Origin: Paragordius varius
Taxonomy: Eukaryota; Nematomorpha
Direction: 5' to 3'
Assembly: GCA_964247055.1 (NCBI GenBank)
Contig: OZ176056.1
Coordinates: forward strand, 868,001 to 932,000
Length of the DNA: 64,000 nucleotides
Shown here: piece by piece, positions 36,544 to 48,284 of the stretch
Layout: every line of letters starts with the position of its first letter
How positions within the stretch are numbered: the stretch's first letter is position 1
The notes under the pieces: model-generated
The model's database searches: none
The model's input: only the letters and a program-made list of their open reading frames with translations
What the model was told of the DNA's origin: nothing
Position numbers and translations under genes: made by a program

Positions 36544-37551
36544 GTTGAAAAAAAGAAAAATGGAACAGTCTCGAAAAAAGCATACGGTTTCGGTTTCTAT
36601 TCCTAAATATAACAATTGATAAAGTCCGATTTTAAAATTCAAAACCAAGATTTTTTAAACCGTTTTTCAATCGACCCTAAAAATGTATGGGCGTGATTGT
36701 TTCTAAACCTTTTTGACCAAACCTAATCGGTTATAAAAATTTACAAATTTTTGAAGAAAATACAACAAAATATATTGTAAAAAATATGGTCAAAGTATAA
36801 AAATTAATTTAATTAATTAAAAACCGACCAAAAGATGTGAGCAAAGAGTAATAGACAATAAATGCGCGTATGGTACTAATGAAATACAACTAATTTGGGA
36901 TGACATGACACAGAACGTTTCTTATAAAATATAATTAACGGAATTTTTTATTTCGAGGCTTAGGAGTCATTTAATATAAGCCGTTTTAAAACTTAATGAA
37001 AAAGCGCAAAGACAGTTGAAACCATAATATTTTATTATTATAATTAATATTTTTGAATATAACAAGTTATAAAAATATTGGCTACAAAGGTTAGGCGTAA
37101 AATGAAATTTTTTTCTATGGCGCGTGATAAGAATTGTTATGGAGCAATATAATCAAAAAAACCTTGGTATCTTTATAGCGAAATTCCTGCGTATTTTAAT
37201 ACATTTTGTGCTATATTACAAACGAATATTAAATATTATCCTAATATTTGAAGCCGGTAAAGAATTCTATTTAAAGTGTTATAAATGTTTTGTTTAATGT
37301 TCTGTCGCATAAATATTTGTCATCAACTAGCACCATTTATCATTCGCAATCTAACGGTAAAATCCCAAATCCGCAAAATTATAAACATACAAATAAGAAG
37401 TAAAACCTCTATTAACCATTTTGCAATATTTTTCCTAGTAACAATCAAACTTTCGGAGCAAAATAACCAAATTCCATATAAAAATAAATAAATATAAAGT
37501 TTATATCAACTATAATTTATATACATTAATAAAATATATATAATTAACAAA

Positions 37552-40500
37552 TTAACGACGTCCAGCGCGCCTATCAGCAGGAGAACTAGTTAAATATCTT
37601 CTGTTATCACCTGAGCCCATAAAACCTAAAAAATAAAAATTAAATAGCATTAAACTATGAAATAAAGCCTAATCCTCAAGTAAATAAGAAAACAATTCAA
37701 AACTCACTATCTCGTTTAGATGGAGCTATACCGCCAAGATCAGTGCGTCTAAAGCTAAAATCATATTCATTCTCTACACTTTCCAATCCTAAATGTGGTA
37801 GTAATAATAATATTTTTTCACAAAATATTTATATTTAGGGTTTCTTAATGCTAAAAAAAAGTAAAAAACTAATGAATGTTTCATTCACTTGAATTACATC
37901 ATTTATTTTGTGCAAATTTTAATACCCAAACCCCAAACCCGACACAGTTAAAAAGCAGTAATAGAAAAATCACCAACCACCTCCATATCCCATGTAAGCT
38001 GCTAGGGCGTTTGTTCCACTAGGTGCGCCGTTTGTACCTGGCCCTCCTCCTCCTGCAGAATTTAAAACAGCTGATGTGGGGTCTGAACTTCCGGGCGGTC
38101 CTCGACCAGGTGTTTGGGGAAAAGTAGAGGAACCTGGTGGGGCGCCCAATGCCCCTAAATTGGTGCTGTACTGTCCCATGTTTGAGGGATTGGGTTGTCC
38201 CCCACCTGAACCAAACATACTATTGAACGCTGCAGCGTTTGGATTGTTACCAGCAGGTCCGCCACCTAAAACATATGAATGCAAATTAAGAAGATGTCAG
38301 CTAGCTTCGATAAAAAATGATATATTCTGTCGAATATTAAAACAAAAAAAAGACAAACTAAAAGAAACATTTGATTTAAAATTAGTTGTAATTCCAACAT
38401 TGATATATACTTATTTTGCAATCAAATTATAAAACAGGCTCATTAAGAAAAACACCAACCAGGTGAAAGTGACAATAAATTACCCAATTAATCAACAAAC
38501 AGATCAAGAGACCCATGTAAACTAAGTATGTGAGCGTGTTAAAGCTAATTGTTTTTCAACTTATGCCTGCTATATCATTCATTCATAAACTGTTCCTCAT
38601 AGAATTGCTAAAATTTCAATATGGGACTTGATAAATATCGCAGTATTTAAAATGTGTAAAATGGAGGATGGAAAATCGAGTATATTTTACAAAAGTATAG
38701 GTTTTTTGCGTCATTATTGAAAAAAATTTGAATTTTCTATGCTTCTTTAAAATAGATAAATTGTAAAACATATATGAAAAATCCAAAGATTTTAAGAAAA
38801 ACTAACTACATGTTTTATTAAATTTCAATTTATTCTATGTCAAGGCAATCAGAATATTTGCGCATTTTTTGTATAAATAAAAATCTACCATTTTAATAAT
38901 ACCTTAGAAGCGTTAAAAAATAATTCTGTTTCATTATGATTATTCGTTTCCTAAAAGTTCGCCAAAATTTACACTTGATTTTAAAAACGCCATTTTTTTA
39001 TTACATTCTTGAATAACCTTCATACAAAATGCTAAAAGAAATGAGAGCCAGCGATGTTTTGATATATTTACTAGAAAAATAAAAAAAAATTATAATATTT
39101 ACAAAAAATAAAACTTCTCCAAGTGCATACAAAATAGAATTGGAAAAAAATTTAAACAAATTTTAAAATGTAAACTTAAATTCGCCATAAAAACCCTCTT
39201 CTAGTGGCGAGATATTTAATTGGATAATAGCGGGGGCAATTATTATACGAAATAGACAAACTTTTCCTAATGCAAAAAAGCTTAAATATTTTGATCGCAA
39301 TGACAGCGAATTCTAAAAACATTGTTTGATAAAATGCTATCTATTCTCATAAATTGTTTTAGAATTTATATAAATTAATAAATTCAAATTTGTGTCGAAA
39401 TGATAATTTTTTTACCATTAATTTATATGTAAGATATACATGACTTTTTATCCTCCATTTTAAAAAACTTCCTCATGGTATTATTCAAGCATCACTTTGC
39501 AATACAAATCTTCTGGAGCAAACTTATTATATATGAATGATATATATTTAAAATTGCAGCTATAAGTTAAAAAACTATAAGCATAAACAACTAAGTTTTA
39601 CAAAAGTCTAAGTCAACAACGTGCTTTCTTAACCCTTTCTCTCTATTGCTAAAACACTAAACACAAAAAAAGTTAACTCAGCTCGCACCTTGTGCACTAC
39701 CCATAGCTCCGGGCTGATTAGGACCACCGCTCCCTACCCCTCCTCCATTCATCATAGAGAAAATGTTGTTTAACATGCTTCCATTTACGGCATTGGGGTT
39801 ATTGGAGGGGACAGCATTATTGAAACCTAACCCTTGACTGTTCTGTTGCTGTTGCGCCAACATGCTCATGAGATTAGCTGCGTTTGTGCTGTTTGCTGAA
39901 CCAACATTATTGGACCCTAAGACGCCGGGGTTTGTCACCCCACAACCCATCATGCTTTGAAGCATTTGTTGCAATGCCCCTGCCCCTAAACCGCCATTGT
40001 TCGCTGCTAAATTGGCATTCATGATTCCGGCACCTCCTGGACCACCTAACATGCCTGGGCTAAAATAAAGTTGTTATATGCAAAATGTTAATAACCCTAT
40101 CAACCTAAAACGTCTATGAATGAATTATTAGTAGGCTTCCAAACGCCAAGCTATAATTAAATAAACTATATTTTATAGGTAAAATTATGATGTCCATTAC
40201 AATCGTCTGCGAGTGACAATTAAATATGTGTAATTTACTTCAATTTATGTAGTCGTAAATATGCGATATTTCGATTTTGGCCAAATGAGGAACGATAAAA
40301 TAAAATAACCAAGAACACCGGGCCTTTTAAGAATACTTCAAAGATAGTTGTATACAATATTTTTCAGTTAAAACTTAATGAATGAAATATTTTACAATTC
40401 TAACTAAGATTCGTATACTATAACCTTATACATGATTAATCGTTGGCCAGACGCCTTATAAACAACAGTGACTTATAAATACTTTCATTATATGCACCTA

Positions 40501-43059
40501 CATACGGACGAATATACACATAGACAACCATCTGATTAAACAAAAAGTGTGTCTAAACTTTAACTTAAAAAACCCGTTTATAATACTTACTTCATAGATT
40601 GATTAGCCATGGAGGGACCCATTCCCGCCCCACCACTCATTGCTGACATCATGAGGGTCAAAAGTTGTTGAGTCGCTGCCTGGTTTCCGCCTCCAACGGC
40701 TGCTGCTAACTGTGATAAACCGCTCAACGGGTTCATCATACTAGGCGGACCCGCGGCACCCTTTGAAGTCATGTAACCTGAAAGAGGTGGGGGTGGACCT
40801 CCTCTACCTCCTCCTCCCCCATTCATCCTCTTAAAGCTGTCATCGAAGCCACCGCGAAAACCTGCTCCATTTCTGAAGAGTGTAGATTTGTATAGAAAAA
40901 AGAAAATTAATTAAATTATTTAATAATTTAAAAATTAAAAAATTCTGAGAATAAACACTACATTTTTTTATCTCTATAAATGTCAATGCATAAAAAAGCC
41001 TGTGAACACAACAGCATTATAATAAAACGTGGTTAATTGAATGATTATTAACGTTTTTCTTTGCTAACCTTAAAAAGTTCCAAAAACATAATACATACTT
41101 GTACTTTATTCATTGAAAAACAAAATCCCTTTCTCCAACTGTTTTATACATTTACACAAGCTAATAATATTCAACTAACTCAATCTCACTTGATAAACTA
41201 TATTATATGATATATGTAGTATAAATGATACTGACCGATCAATATCGAAATCAGGTGAGTTTCGCCTTCCAAAAGATCGATTCCCTCCACCTCGGAATGG
41301 TGGTGAACGTGATCGTCTGCCTCGACCTCGACTACGTGACCGTGATCGTCTGCCGCGTCCGCCTCTATCTCTATCTCGGCCTCGATTTGGGAAATCATCC
41401 TCGTCGTCTCGACGTTTCATGGCATAATCTAATCTCACAGCTCGACCATTAATCACCTAAAATACATGTGTGAGTATGTACGCGTTTCAAGAGGTTTTAT
41501 TTTAATATTTATAATGACTTTAGGGTAAATTATAAAGATTGCAACAATTTAAAAGAACACATGCAATCAATCCTATAAAATACTAAGGTCAACGTTGTAA
41601 CTAAGGGGATGGTGGCGCTATCTAAATTAAGTAAAAAATTGATTAAAACCTAAGTGATGATACGACAGATCAATGCATGGGAAAAATTATGACGAAAAAT
41701 CACATAGCAGAAAAAACTTAAAATGAAATAGAATTTGTTTTGACATGATTCAACCGTAAACGGAATATATTAGCCATCTAACAAAATCAGTATCAATGCT
41801 GTATAAAACAGTCGTATCAAAATTACCAAGATGTATAAATTAGACATATACCGAAAACTCAAAATAAAAATTTTAATTACCATAATTTTCCCAACCGCAA
41901 TCTATAGCTGTGATAGCTGGGTTTGCAAAAGCTCTGACCAAATATACAAGCTTTTAAGCAAAACTGCTGGAGAATGCTACTTAGTAAAAAATAGACGGAC
42001 AAACTCACTAATGAATAGATCCGCAATTCAACCCTAAGACTACATTACTTGAAATGATCAAAAAGGAGATTAGGCTACTCTGGCCAAGTAATCCGCAACA
42101 AAATGGAGAAAACAATTATGCTGGGCCTAGTAGAAAAAGAGGTAGACCCAGAAAAGATGGTCAAAACAATTACCAGTTGACATCCACTCACAATCAGCAA
42201 ACTGATCAAATTATCCTAAGATAAATCTGTTCCAGAAAGTTTGTTTATGAAGTCCAGCAAAAAGTTAAATAATTACATCCACGTAAAATAACTGTTCCGG
42301 TGCTTAAGCTTAAAATTCTAACCAATGATTGCTTGATCTAGATCCCAAAAGAAATCTAAGATATTCTCATGGTTCTGTAAACAAAAGCGCATGTTTTCTA
42401 ATTAAAATTATTCAATATAATCTCCAGCCAAAATCTGTATTTAATACATGGGGCAATAAAACCTCTAAATAAAATTGGAGAAGTGTCTTCAAAAGATACA
42501 ATGAGCAATTTTGTTACACACGATCATATCCATAAAAAATATATTTACATCGCAAGAAATGGGGCAAAGTTTCTATAAAAAAGCTTTATCCTGGTTTCTG
42601 GCGAATAAATTTATATTTAAGTAGCAGGAAAAAAGTTTTTTAGGGTTAAGGTTATGTAGAAATAATTTAAAATAAATTATAAGGTTTATTAGTCTTCAAT
42701 ACTATTATAATAGAATCAGCAAAAATTTCTTATGAGTTTTAAATATTTGAAGAATGTATTAATTATATAAATTTTTGTTAAAAAAATTTATTATAATTAT
42801 AGATAAATTATTGATAAAAAAAACCTGTCCATTATGGTTTTTAACGGCATTTTCTGCATCAACAGGATCTTCAAATGTTATAAACCCAAAACCACGTGAG
42901 TTGCCCGTTTCCCTACTTAACATAACTTCGGCTAAAAATAATTATATATTTCAAACCATCTTTGAGCTTTCCGTATTTGGAAAATACATCTTTTAAATCA
43001 GCATCAGTAACTGTGCGTTCTAAATTTCCAACAAAGAGACGTCCTGGAACTTTGGCCAT
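37552..43059 (-). CDS. RRM protein with RS/RGG segment and Gly/Asn/Met/Gln-rich tail
   Basis: Eight exons on the minus strand: 42957-43059, 42825-42931, 41236-41456, 40591-40872, 39689-40059, 37981-38265, 37708-37788 and 37552-37625. They total 507 residues with closed phases. Residues 1 to about 80 form one RNA-recognition motif with RNP2 RLFVGNL and RNP1 RGFGFITF. An Arg/Ser/Gly-rich segment follows (RDRDRGGRGRRSRSRSRGRG, then FRGGGNRSFGRR). The rest is a low-complexity tail rich in Gly, Asn, Gln, Pro and Met, with an AQQQQNSQG run. The end is conventional (ESVENEYDFSFRRTD, NRRYLTSSPADRRAGRR). The layout resembles hnRNP G/RBMX and CIRBP-like nuclear RNA-binding proteins, so a role in RNA processing is inferred. 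The exact orthologue is uncertain. Intron 1 is only 25 nt; intron 2 holds a LINE fragment. Confidence 0.9.
41590..42260 (+). pseudogene. Degraded LINE 3' fragment, antisense in RRM intron 2
   Basis: Plus-strand fragments read ALSKLSKKLIK, then KIKILITIIFPTAIYSCDSW, a Lys/Arg-rich part, and MEKTIMLGLVE with a decayed GRPRK motif. This order matches the post-RT thumb and tail of RTE/CR1-like LINEs (YGCETW ... GHVxRM ... GxRxRGRPRKRW). Several stops and frame changes interrupt it, and it is clearly older than and different from the LINE at 20391. Confidence 0.6.
42932..42956 (-). other. 25-nt ultra-short intron in the RRM gene
   Basis: On the minus strand exon 1 ends AAA GAT G and the intron runs GTTTGAAATA...TTTTTAG. 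Exon 2 continues CC GAA GTT ATG. Splicing gives GKLKDAEVMLSRETGNSRGF, which fits the RRM spacing between the RNP2 side and RNP1. Reading through would shift the frame and end at once. Confidence 0.85.
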
Positions 43060-44169
43060 TTTAAATGATAATGAATGAATGAATAAAAAATTAATTAGTA
43101 CAAATTTATGCTTATAATAATGTGACCAGATATTTTGAACTTTGACGCAGTACAATTTAAAACATACTTTGACTGTTTTTACACCATCGTGGTATATTAC
43201 ACAGTGATAAAATACTTTTTGTTTTAACCTTTACAAGTTAATAAAGAAAGTTATTTACACTTTTGTGGTAGGTGTCCGTATAAAATTGCAAAAGGTGCGT
43301 AACTTTTTCAAATATATTTTTTTGGTGAAATCTAAATGCTTTATTTTAAAGTACTAAAATAGAACATAAATAACATAAAAAAGTAAAACAATATTTTTCA
43401 TTTTTAGATGTGGGCTTTAAAAGTCCCAAATTTTTTGTCTCTTTTAAACTGTTCTCTTAAAATAAAAGCAAAAATCCCGAGATTGTGCATTAATTTTAAA
43501 TATATGCTAAATTTTAGTAATGACCAAATATATTTATTAAAAATTTTTAGAAAAATTTTGTTGAAGACTTTATATTATTTTGTGCATGATGGAAACGATA
43601 TAAACGGTTGAGATGTTATAACATCTATATATTTATAAAAATGGAAAATGCTGGCTTTGAGATCTGGTACAGTAAAACCGGTAGACCCATTCAAATCCAA
43701 TCTTCGAAAAAATATAATCATTAATGAATATCCCGACAATAGCTTCGCCCTTTTTTGAAATAGGCCCCCAGTTCGGGCCCACCCCGTGTGAAAAACGTGT
43801 TTTTTTTGAAAACAGAAGTCCACAAAAATTGTGTCTTTGAGACAATTTTCTGGAGAACGTGATGGTTCATTTATTTCAAATATGATTTTTGTTTACTTAT
43901 TTTTGATTGCATCAAACATAGTCGAGTCATTTTTTTGATTTAGGCCCTCTTTTTACCCGCTCCCCCCGTAAAATGCCATTTTTTTCAAAAAACAAAGTCC
44001 ACAAATATAATTTTTAAATCTATTTTTCGCCCTAGGTATGAGACCGTAAAAATTCAATATGGATTCCACGTATTCCCTGTTGAAAGGCAAAAATTTTAGT
44101 CAAGCGTTTCTTTGATGATAACTGCTATGTTCAATATCATAGAATTATTTAGAAGGGAATTATTATATC
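43060..44169. other. Upstream region of the RRM gene with a degenerate duplication
   Basis: It presumably includes the RRM promoter. Around 43741-43830 and 43940-44010 a module is repeated about 190 bp apart: TAGGCCCCCAGTTCG against TAGGCCCTCTTTTTA, followed by GAAGTCCACAAAAATTG against AAAGTCCACAAATATAA. No gene is recognised. Confidence 0.45.
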
Positions 44170-44325
44170 CAGTGGCGTACCTAGCATTTGCGGCGCCCAG
44201 GGCATGAAACTCTTATGGCGCCCCCTCCCTCCTCTTTTTGAAAGCCAAAAAAACAATTTGATAAAAAAACTACTGCAACCCAACATTATAGATAAGACAG
44301 CACAGTCATATAAATTTTAATCTAT

Positions 44326-44326
<1 letters not shown>

Positions 44327-44351
<25 letters not shown>
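44327..44351. repeat. (TA)n microsatellite
   Basis: About 12 TA units inside the hAT-type element. Confidence 0.85.
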
Positions 44352-44357
<6 letters not shown>

Positions 44358-44736
44358 TTTAAAAAGGCGACATCATTAAACTATAAGCGCTTGGAATTAA
44401 TAATGGTATATTTGTAGTTTTCTCATCCCTATTTATTGGATCAATAACAAGGGTTCAGGATTATTTAAGTTTTTATTATTTAAGCGTACTATTTATACAC
44501 TTGTTATGGTCAGATATTTTAATAAAATAAGATTTTATACTCATTCGCATTTTGTTTTATTCTCTTCCTGGATTTTTTGTATCCTATTTGCACCGCTGAG
44601 TTTATATTGATATCTTATGAAAATGAAAGTAACTATAAAAAATACATGGCTATGTTAATAATAAAAACCTACCTTGTTATAATTGGAATGATCTTGGAAA
44701 ATAAATAAAATTGAATTTAAAAATCGAATATGATTA

Positions 44737-44963
44737 CGGTCATGTATCCTTTATTTTATCAAAAATTTATTTTTCCGGTTAAATTGGTTTAAATATTTGG
44801 TAAAGAATGGAAAAAAACAAGAGCTCTATGGTAATTCCAATACTTTTTTGTTGAATATGATAATCTTAATACCATAGAACTCTTGTTTTTTCCATTCTTT
44901 AACAAATATTTATACCCATTTAAAACAAAATAAATTTCTGATTTAATAAAGGATACATGACTG
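44737..44963. mobile_element. Family D hairpin element nested in the hAT-type element
   Basis: It starts CGGTCATGTATCCTTTATTT and ends AAGGATACATGACTG, with TA at both borders. The arms carry AAAGAATGGAAAAAA and GAGCTCTATGGTA with their inverses. It is homologous to 16673-16883, but the loop and some arm bases differ. Confidence 0.75.
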
Positions 44964-45327
44964 TAAAATAAATGCAATTATAAATTACAAGAATTAATGG
45001 TAAGGTGTGAACAGAGAGACAAGTTAAAATAATTTAAGAGGCAATAAAATAATTAAAAATATATGCTTGATAAAGGAACATTTTTAAGCGAAAAAATAAG
45101 TGTGCATATCTTGAAGGGAATACCTACATGAAATTGTTTTTTGCATATTGCTCTTGATCTCATTTATATAATTTTTATATTATTTTAGGTATATAAGGTG
45201 GATTTTTGTATTATCTTACTATTATTTTTGCGTAATTTAAATTTGATTAAAAAATCATTTAGGCGCCCCTAAATAACGGCGCCCGAGGGATGATGCACCC
45301 CTTTGACCCCCGGGAGGTACGCCAAAG

Positions 45328-48284
45328 ATTATATCTTGAAGCGTTAGACCGTTTTCATCATTCAAAATTGTTAGAAGTACTCTTGGACATAATATCTCAA
45401 ATTAGTTTATGCAAAAAATAAGAAAACTAATAAAGATTAAAGTTTAGGAAAAAAATTAAGCATTATCATACCTCCCACCTAATGAGTATAGGAAACGTAA
45501 AAACTCTTAATTTTTTTAAAAAAGGTTATATCGAAATCATATGCCATGTATAAAATTTTGTTTAATTGTTACGGGAATAACAATTTTTACATAATTTTCC
45601 ATTAATTTTGTTAATTTTTAAGGCACCTCTTTTTGCGGGATCCCTGAGTGAAAGAACTATTAGTCTGAATCTTACGGTGGCGTCCGAGATTTTTATTTTG
45701 ACTGCACGAAAGGCTGCAATAATAACCGATCCAAAATCTAATTTTAAGTATAATTTGAGGAGAAAATAGAATAATAACGAATTAATGATAGGCCAACCTT
45801 AGTTTTTTACCGCAAAATAAACCATTTCTTTACAAAGTATGGGTTAATTTTTACAGAGGGTACTATATCAAATTCTAAAATAATTTTTTGAATTAATAAA
45901 AGGTAATTAATAAATATTCATAAATAATTATTTTTTTTTAATTTCATAAAGCAGTACAAAAAGGGGCGCAGTACCTTCGCAGGATTTTTCTAAAAATTCA
46001 GTACTGTACTGCGAAAAACAGCCTATCTGGTAATATTAGCTTATAAGGCAGTAATTTCTATTCATATATAGTAAAAAATTCACAAACTTTTTTCAACAAA
46101 AATGGCTGCTGAAGCATTTTTAACTCTAAAATTTAGAAATGTTTTTTGAATGAAAAGCATGTAGCTTTCAACAAAAAACAATTAATAAAATGTGCGGAAT
46201 TCAAAAAATTTCTGAATCGAGTAGATGCCCTAAATGGGTATATAACACTTTCTTTACATTTCGATTGATAATGGGGAAACCAAATTTAAAATGATATTAT
46301 TAAAAAGGCTATTTTTCGTAATATTAAAAAATAGGCAATTTATTTAAATTGTAGTTTTAAAAAAAGTATATCACACCATTTCAAATTCAATATTATATTA
46401 CAATATTTTTACAAAATATCGTGGGGGTTATAGAAGAATTGTTAGCTTTGAAACACGATTTTGGAAAATTTGTAGGCACTGTCAGTTTTAATAAAGATTT
46501 TTTCTATCACAATTGCGCAAAGTGAGCACTTCTTTTAAATTATTGCTTCAATTTAGCCCCACTTAGTATAATATAGACGTTGAAGAATTTTTTGAATACC
46601 GTGTAGTCCGTGTACTTTTCTTGTTTTTTTGCCCCGAGTATGACAAAGCTATTTTTTAGAAATTGCCCAAATTGGCTTTATCTAAAAATATTGGTTTTTC
46701 GCACTTTCCCGAAAATGGTGTAGGCGCAGTCAGTTTCAATAGCGCAATTTTTATAATGTTTACAAATGCGCAGTCATTCATGTAAAAATAGCATATTTAT
46801 TGTTGGCCTTGAAATATGTTTCCAAAAAATATGTGCGAAAGGTATTAAGCGGAATTAAAAATGCTTTCTTTAGCCTTTTAGGCGCATTATACAAAATTTT
46901 TTCTAAAAAAGTAAAAAAATCGTTATCTCAACTTTTTTGCTGCATTTTTTGATATAAATTTGTTTAGATATCTAATGCAACAGGCAAATTAATGTATCTT
47001 ATGGTTAGAAAATGTATATAATTATCTTTAAAAATATTTCAGGCTATATTTAACCAGCAATAACTTGATACATATGATTTTAATTATCAAGTGTTCGTTT
47101 CAATCGTGTTTTGGGGTCCAAATTTTAGACAGAAGTCACAAAACTGTTAAAAAATTTCTTAACTAACACAGGAGAACAATGTTTGATTAATAATTTTTAA
47201 ATAAATAATTTGTAAAACAGGGGTTTATTTACAAAATCGAGCTCTAGGATATATATTGATCCCAAAAGGTAAAAGGAAATTATGTGTTAAATGCAATTCA
47301 TAATATTGATAAACACTATTTCGAAGGGGGATAGTTATTCAATCTAAAATTATTACCGTAGAACCAGAGCCCATTTTGTATCGAAACAAAAATTTTTAAT
47401 TTTTTAATGATTAGGGTTGTGCATTCGACTGCTTTTTTAAAAAAGTCCGGTCAGACCATGGTCATAACCACTTTTTAATTATGCGATATTGGATTGTGAA
47501 AATAAGGTTCGAACGACACTTGCGTTTCACTAATAATGAATGTTTTTTTCTTAAAAATTTGTATTATACATTTTTTATATTTAATATTTATAAACATTTT
47601 CAATCAAATTTAATAAAGAATTTTGTTTTCAAACAAATTTTGCCACATGTTTGTGGCCTTCCCAATCTCCAAATACCCAGCTTTTTATATTGGATTATTT
47701 AAATAAAATTTTACCTAGTTTGTTTTACACTTTCTTTCATCATTGAAATATCCAATTATAAAATGTTTTTTCATTTTATTAGTTTATATGAAATAATTGA
47801 TTATTTTACCAAAAGCTTGATTGTTTTCTTTTCGAAATAACTGGATATGCTTAAATGCTAATATTATAAGGATGCATGATTAACAAATTTTTATTGTTAA
47901 ATAAGTAAATTTAAATATTTAATTTATATTCTTTTATATATATTAAAAAAAATCTTACTATTTCTCTTCCAAAAAATTTACCAGCGATTTTTCAAAAACA
48001 GCTGTATTTCAAATGACCAGGTTAAAAAATAAATACTCACTGACCTTCACCCTAATGATACTAAAAAAATTTGTTAATCTTTGTTTCAGCGAAATGAAGT
48101 GTATTTTTAGTTGCAAAGGACCCTAACAAAAATGAAAAACTATAAATCTCGTATGAAACCATTATTTTAAATGAAATAATCACGAATATATTTCCCAAAA
48201 AAAGCAAATATATAAAATATTTTTCACGCGATTCAAAACACATTTAATATAATAAAATAAAATTTATTTGTAGATGATCACAAG
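45328..48284. other. Gene-free region before mRpL23
   Basis: It holds repeat G copy 2 and a short inverted motif (GCAGTAC...GTACTGC around 45951-46013). A weak duplication of TGTAGGCACTGTCAGTTTTA and TGTAGGCGCAGTCAGTTTCA lies about 260 bp apart (46470, 46720). No coding is recognised. Confidence 0.45.
46840..47160. repeat. Dispersed anonymous repeat G, copy 2
   Basis: Direct-orientation counterpart of 20060-20375: GGTATTAAGCGGAATTAAAA, CTTTTAGGCGCATTATACAA, and AATCGTGTTTTGGGGTCC. The boundaries are unclear. Confidence 0.5.

Larger units (their letters stand above)
31319..37551. other. About 6 kb gap between the ACP and RRM genes
   Basis: It holds a possible hAT-like element (31533-31815), one unexplained short ORF (32459-32673), family A (33270-33554), a GC-richer stretch (34560-35000) and family B (36338-36543). 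The remainder is AT-rich with no recognised genes. Confidence 0.5.
44170..45327. mobile_element. hAT-type non-autonomous element with perfect 8-bp target duplication
   Basis: The left end CAGTGGCGTACCTAGCATTT and right end GGAGGTACGCCAAAG are inverted. GGCGCCC motifs lie inside each end (GCGGCGCCCAGGG; AACGGCGCCCGAGGG). The identical octamer ATTATATC sits at 44162-44169 and 45328-45335, an 8-bp target duplication as made by hAT transposases. There is no transposase reading frame in the 1158 bp. A family D hairpin (44737-44963) is inserted in it. Confidence 0.85.

Noticed and set aside
37285-37491. Short ORF downstream of the RRM gene
   Set aside because: AT-rich composition and no recognisable motif; likely chance.
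41198-41452. Alternative frames over the RS/RGG exon
   Set aside because: Shadows of Arg/Ser-rich coding sequence; they lack continuity with neighbouring exons.
43575-43845. Two overlapping minus-strand ORFs
   Set aside because: They lie in a degenerate duplicated module, have no homologue, and overlap in different frames.
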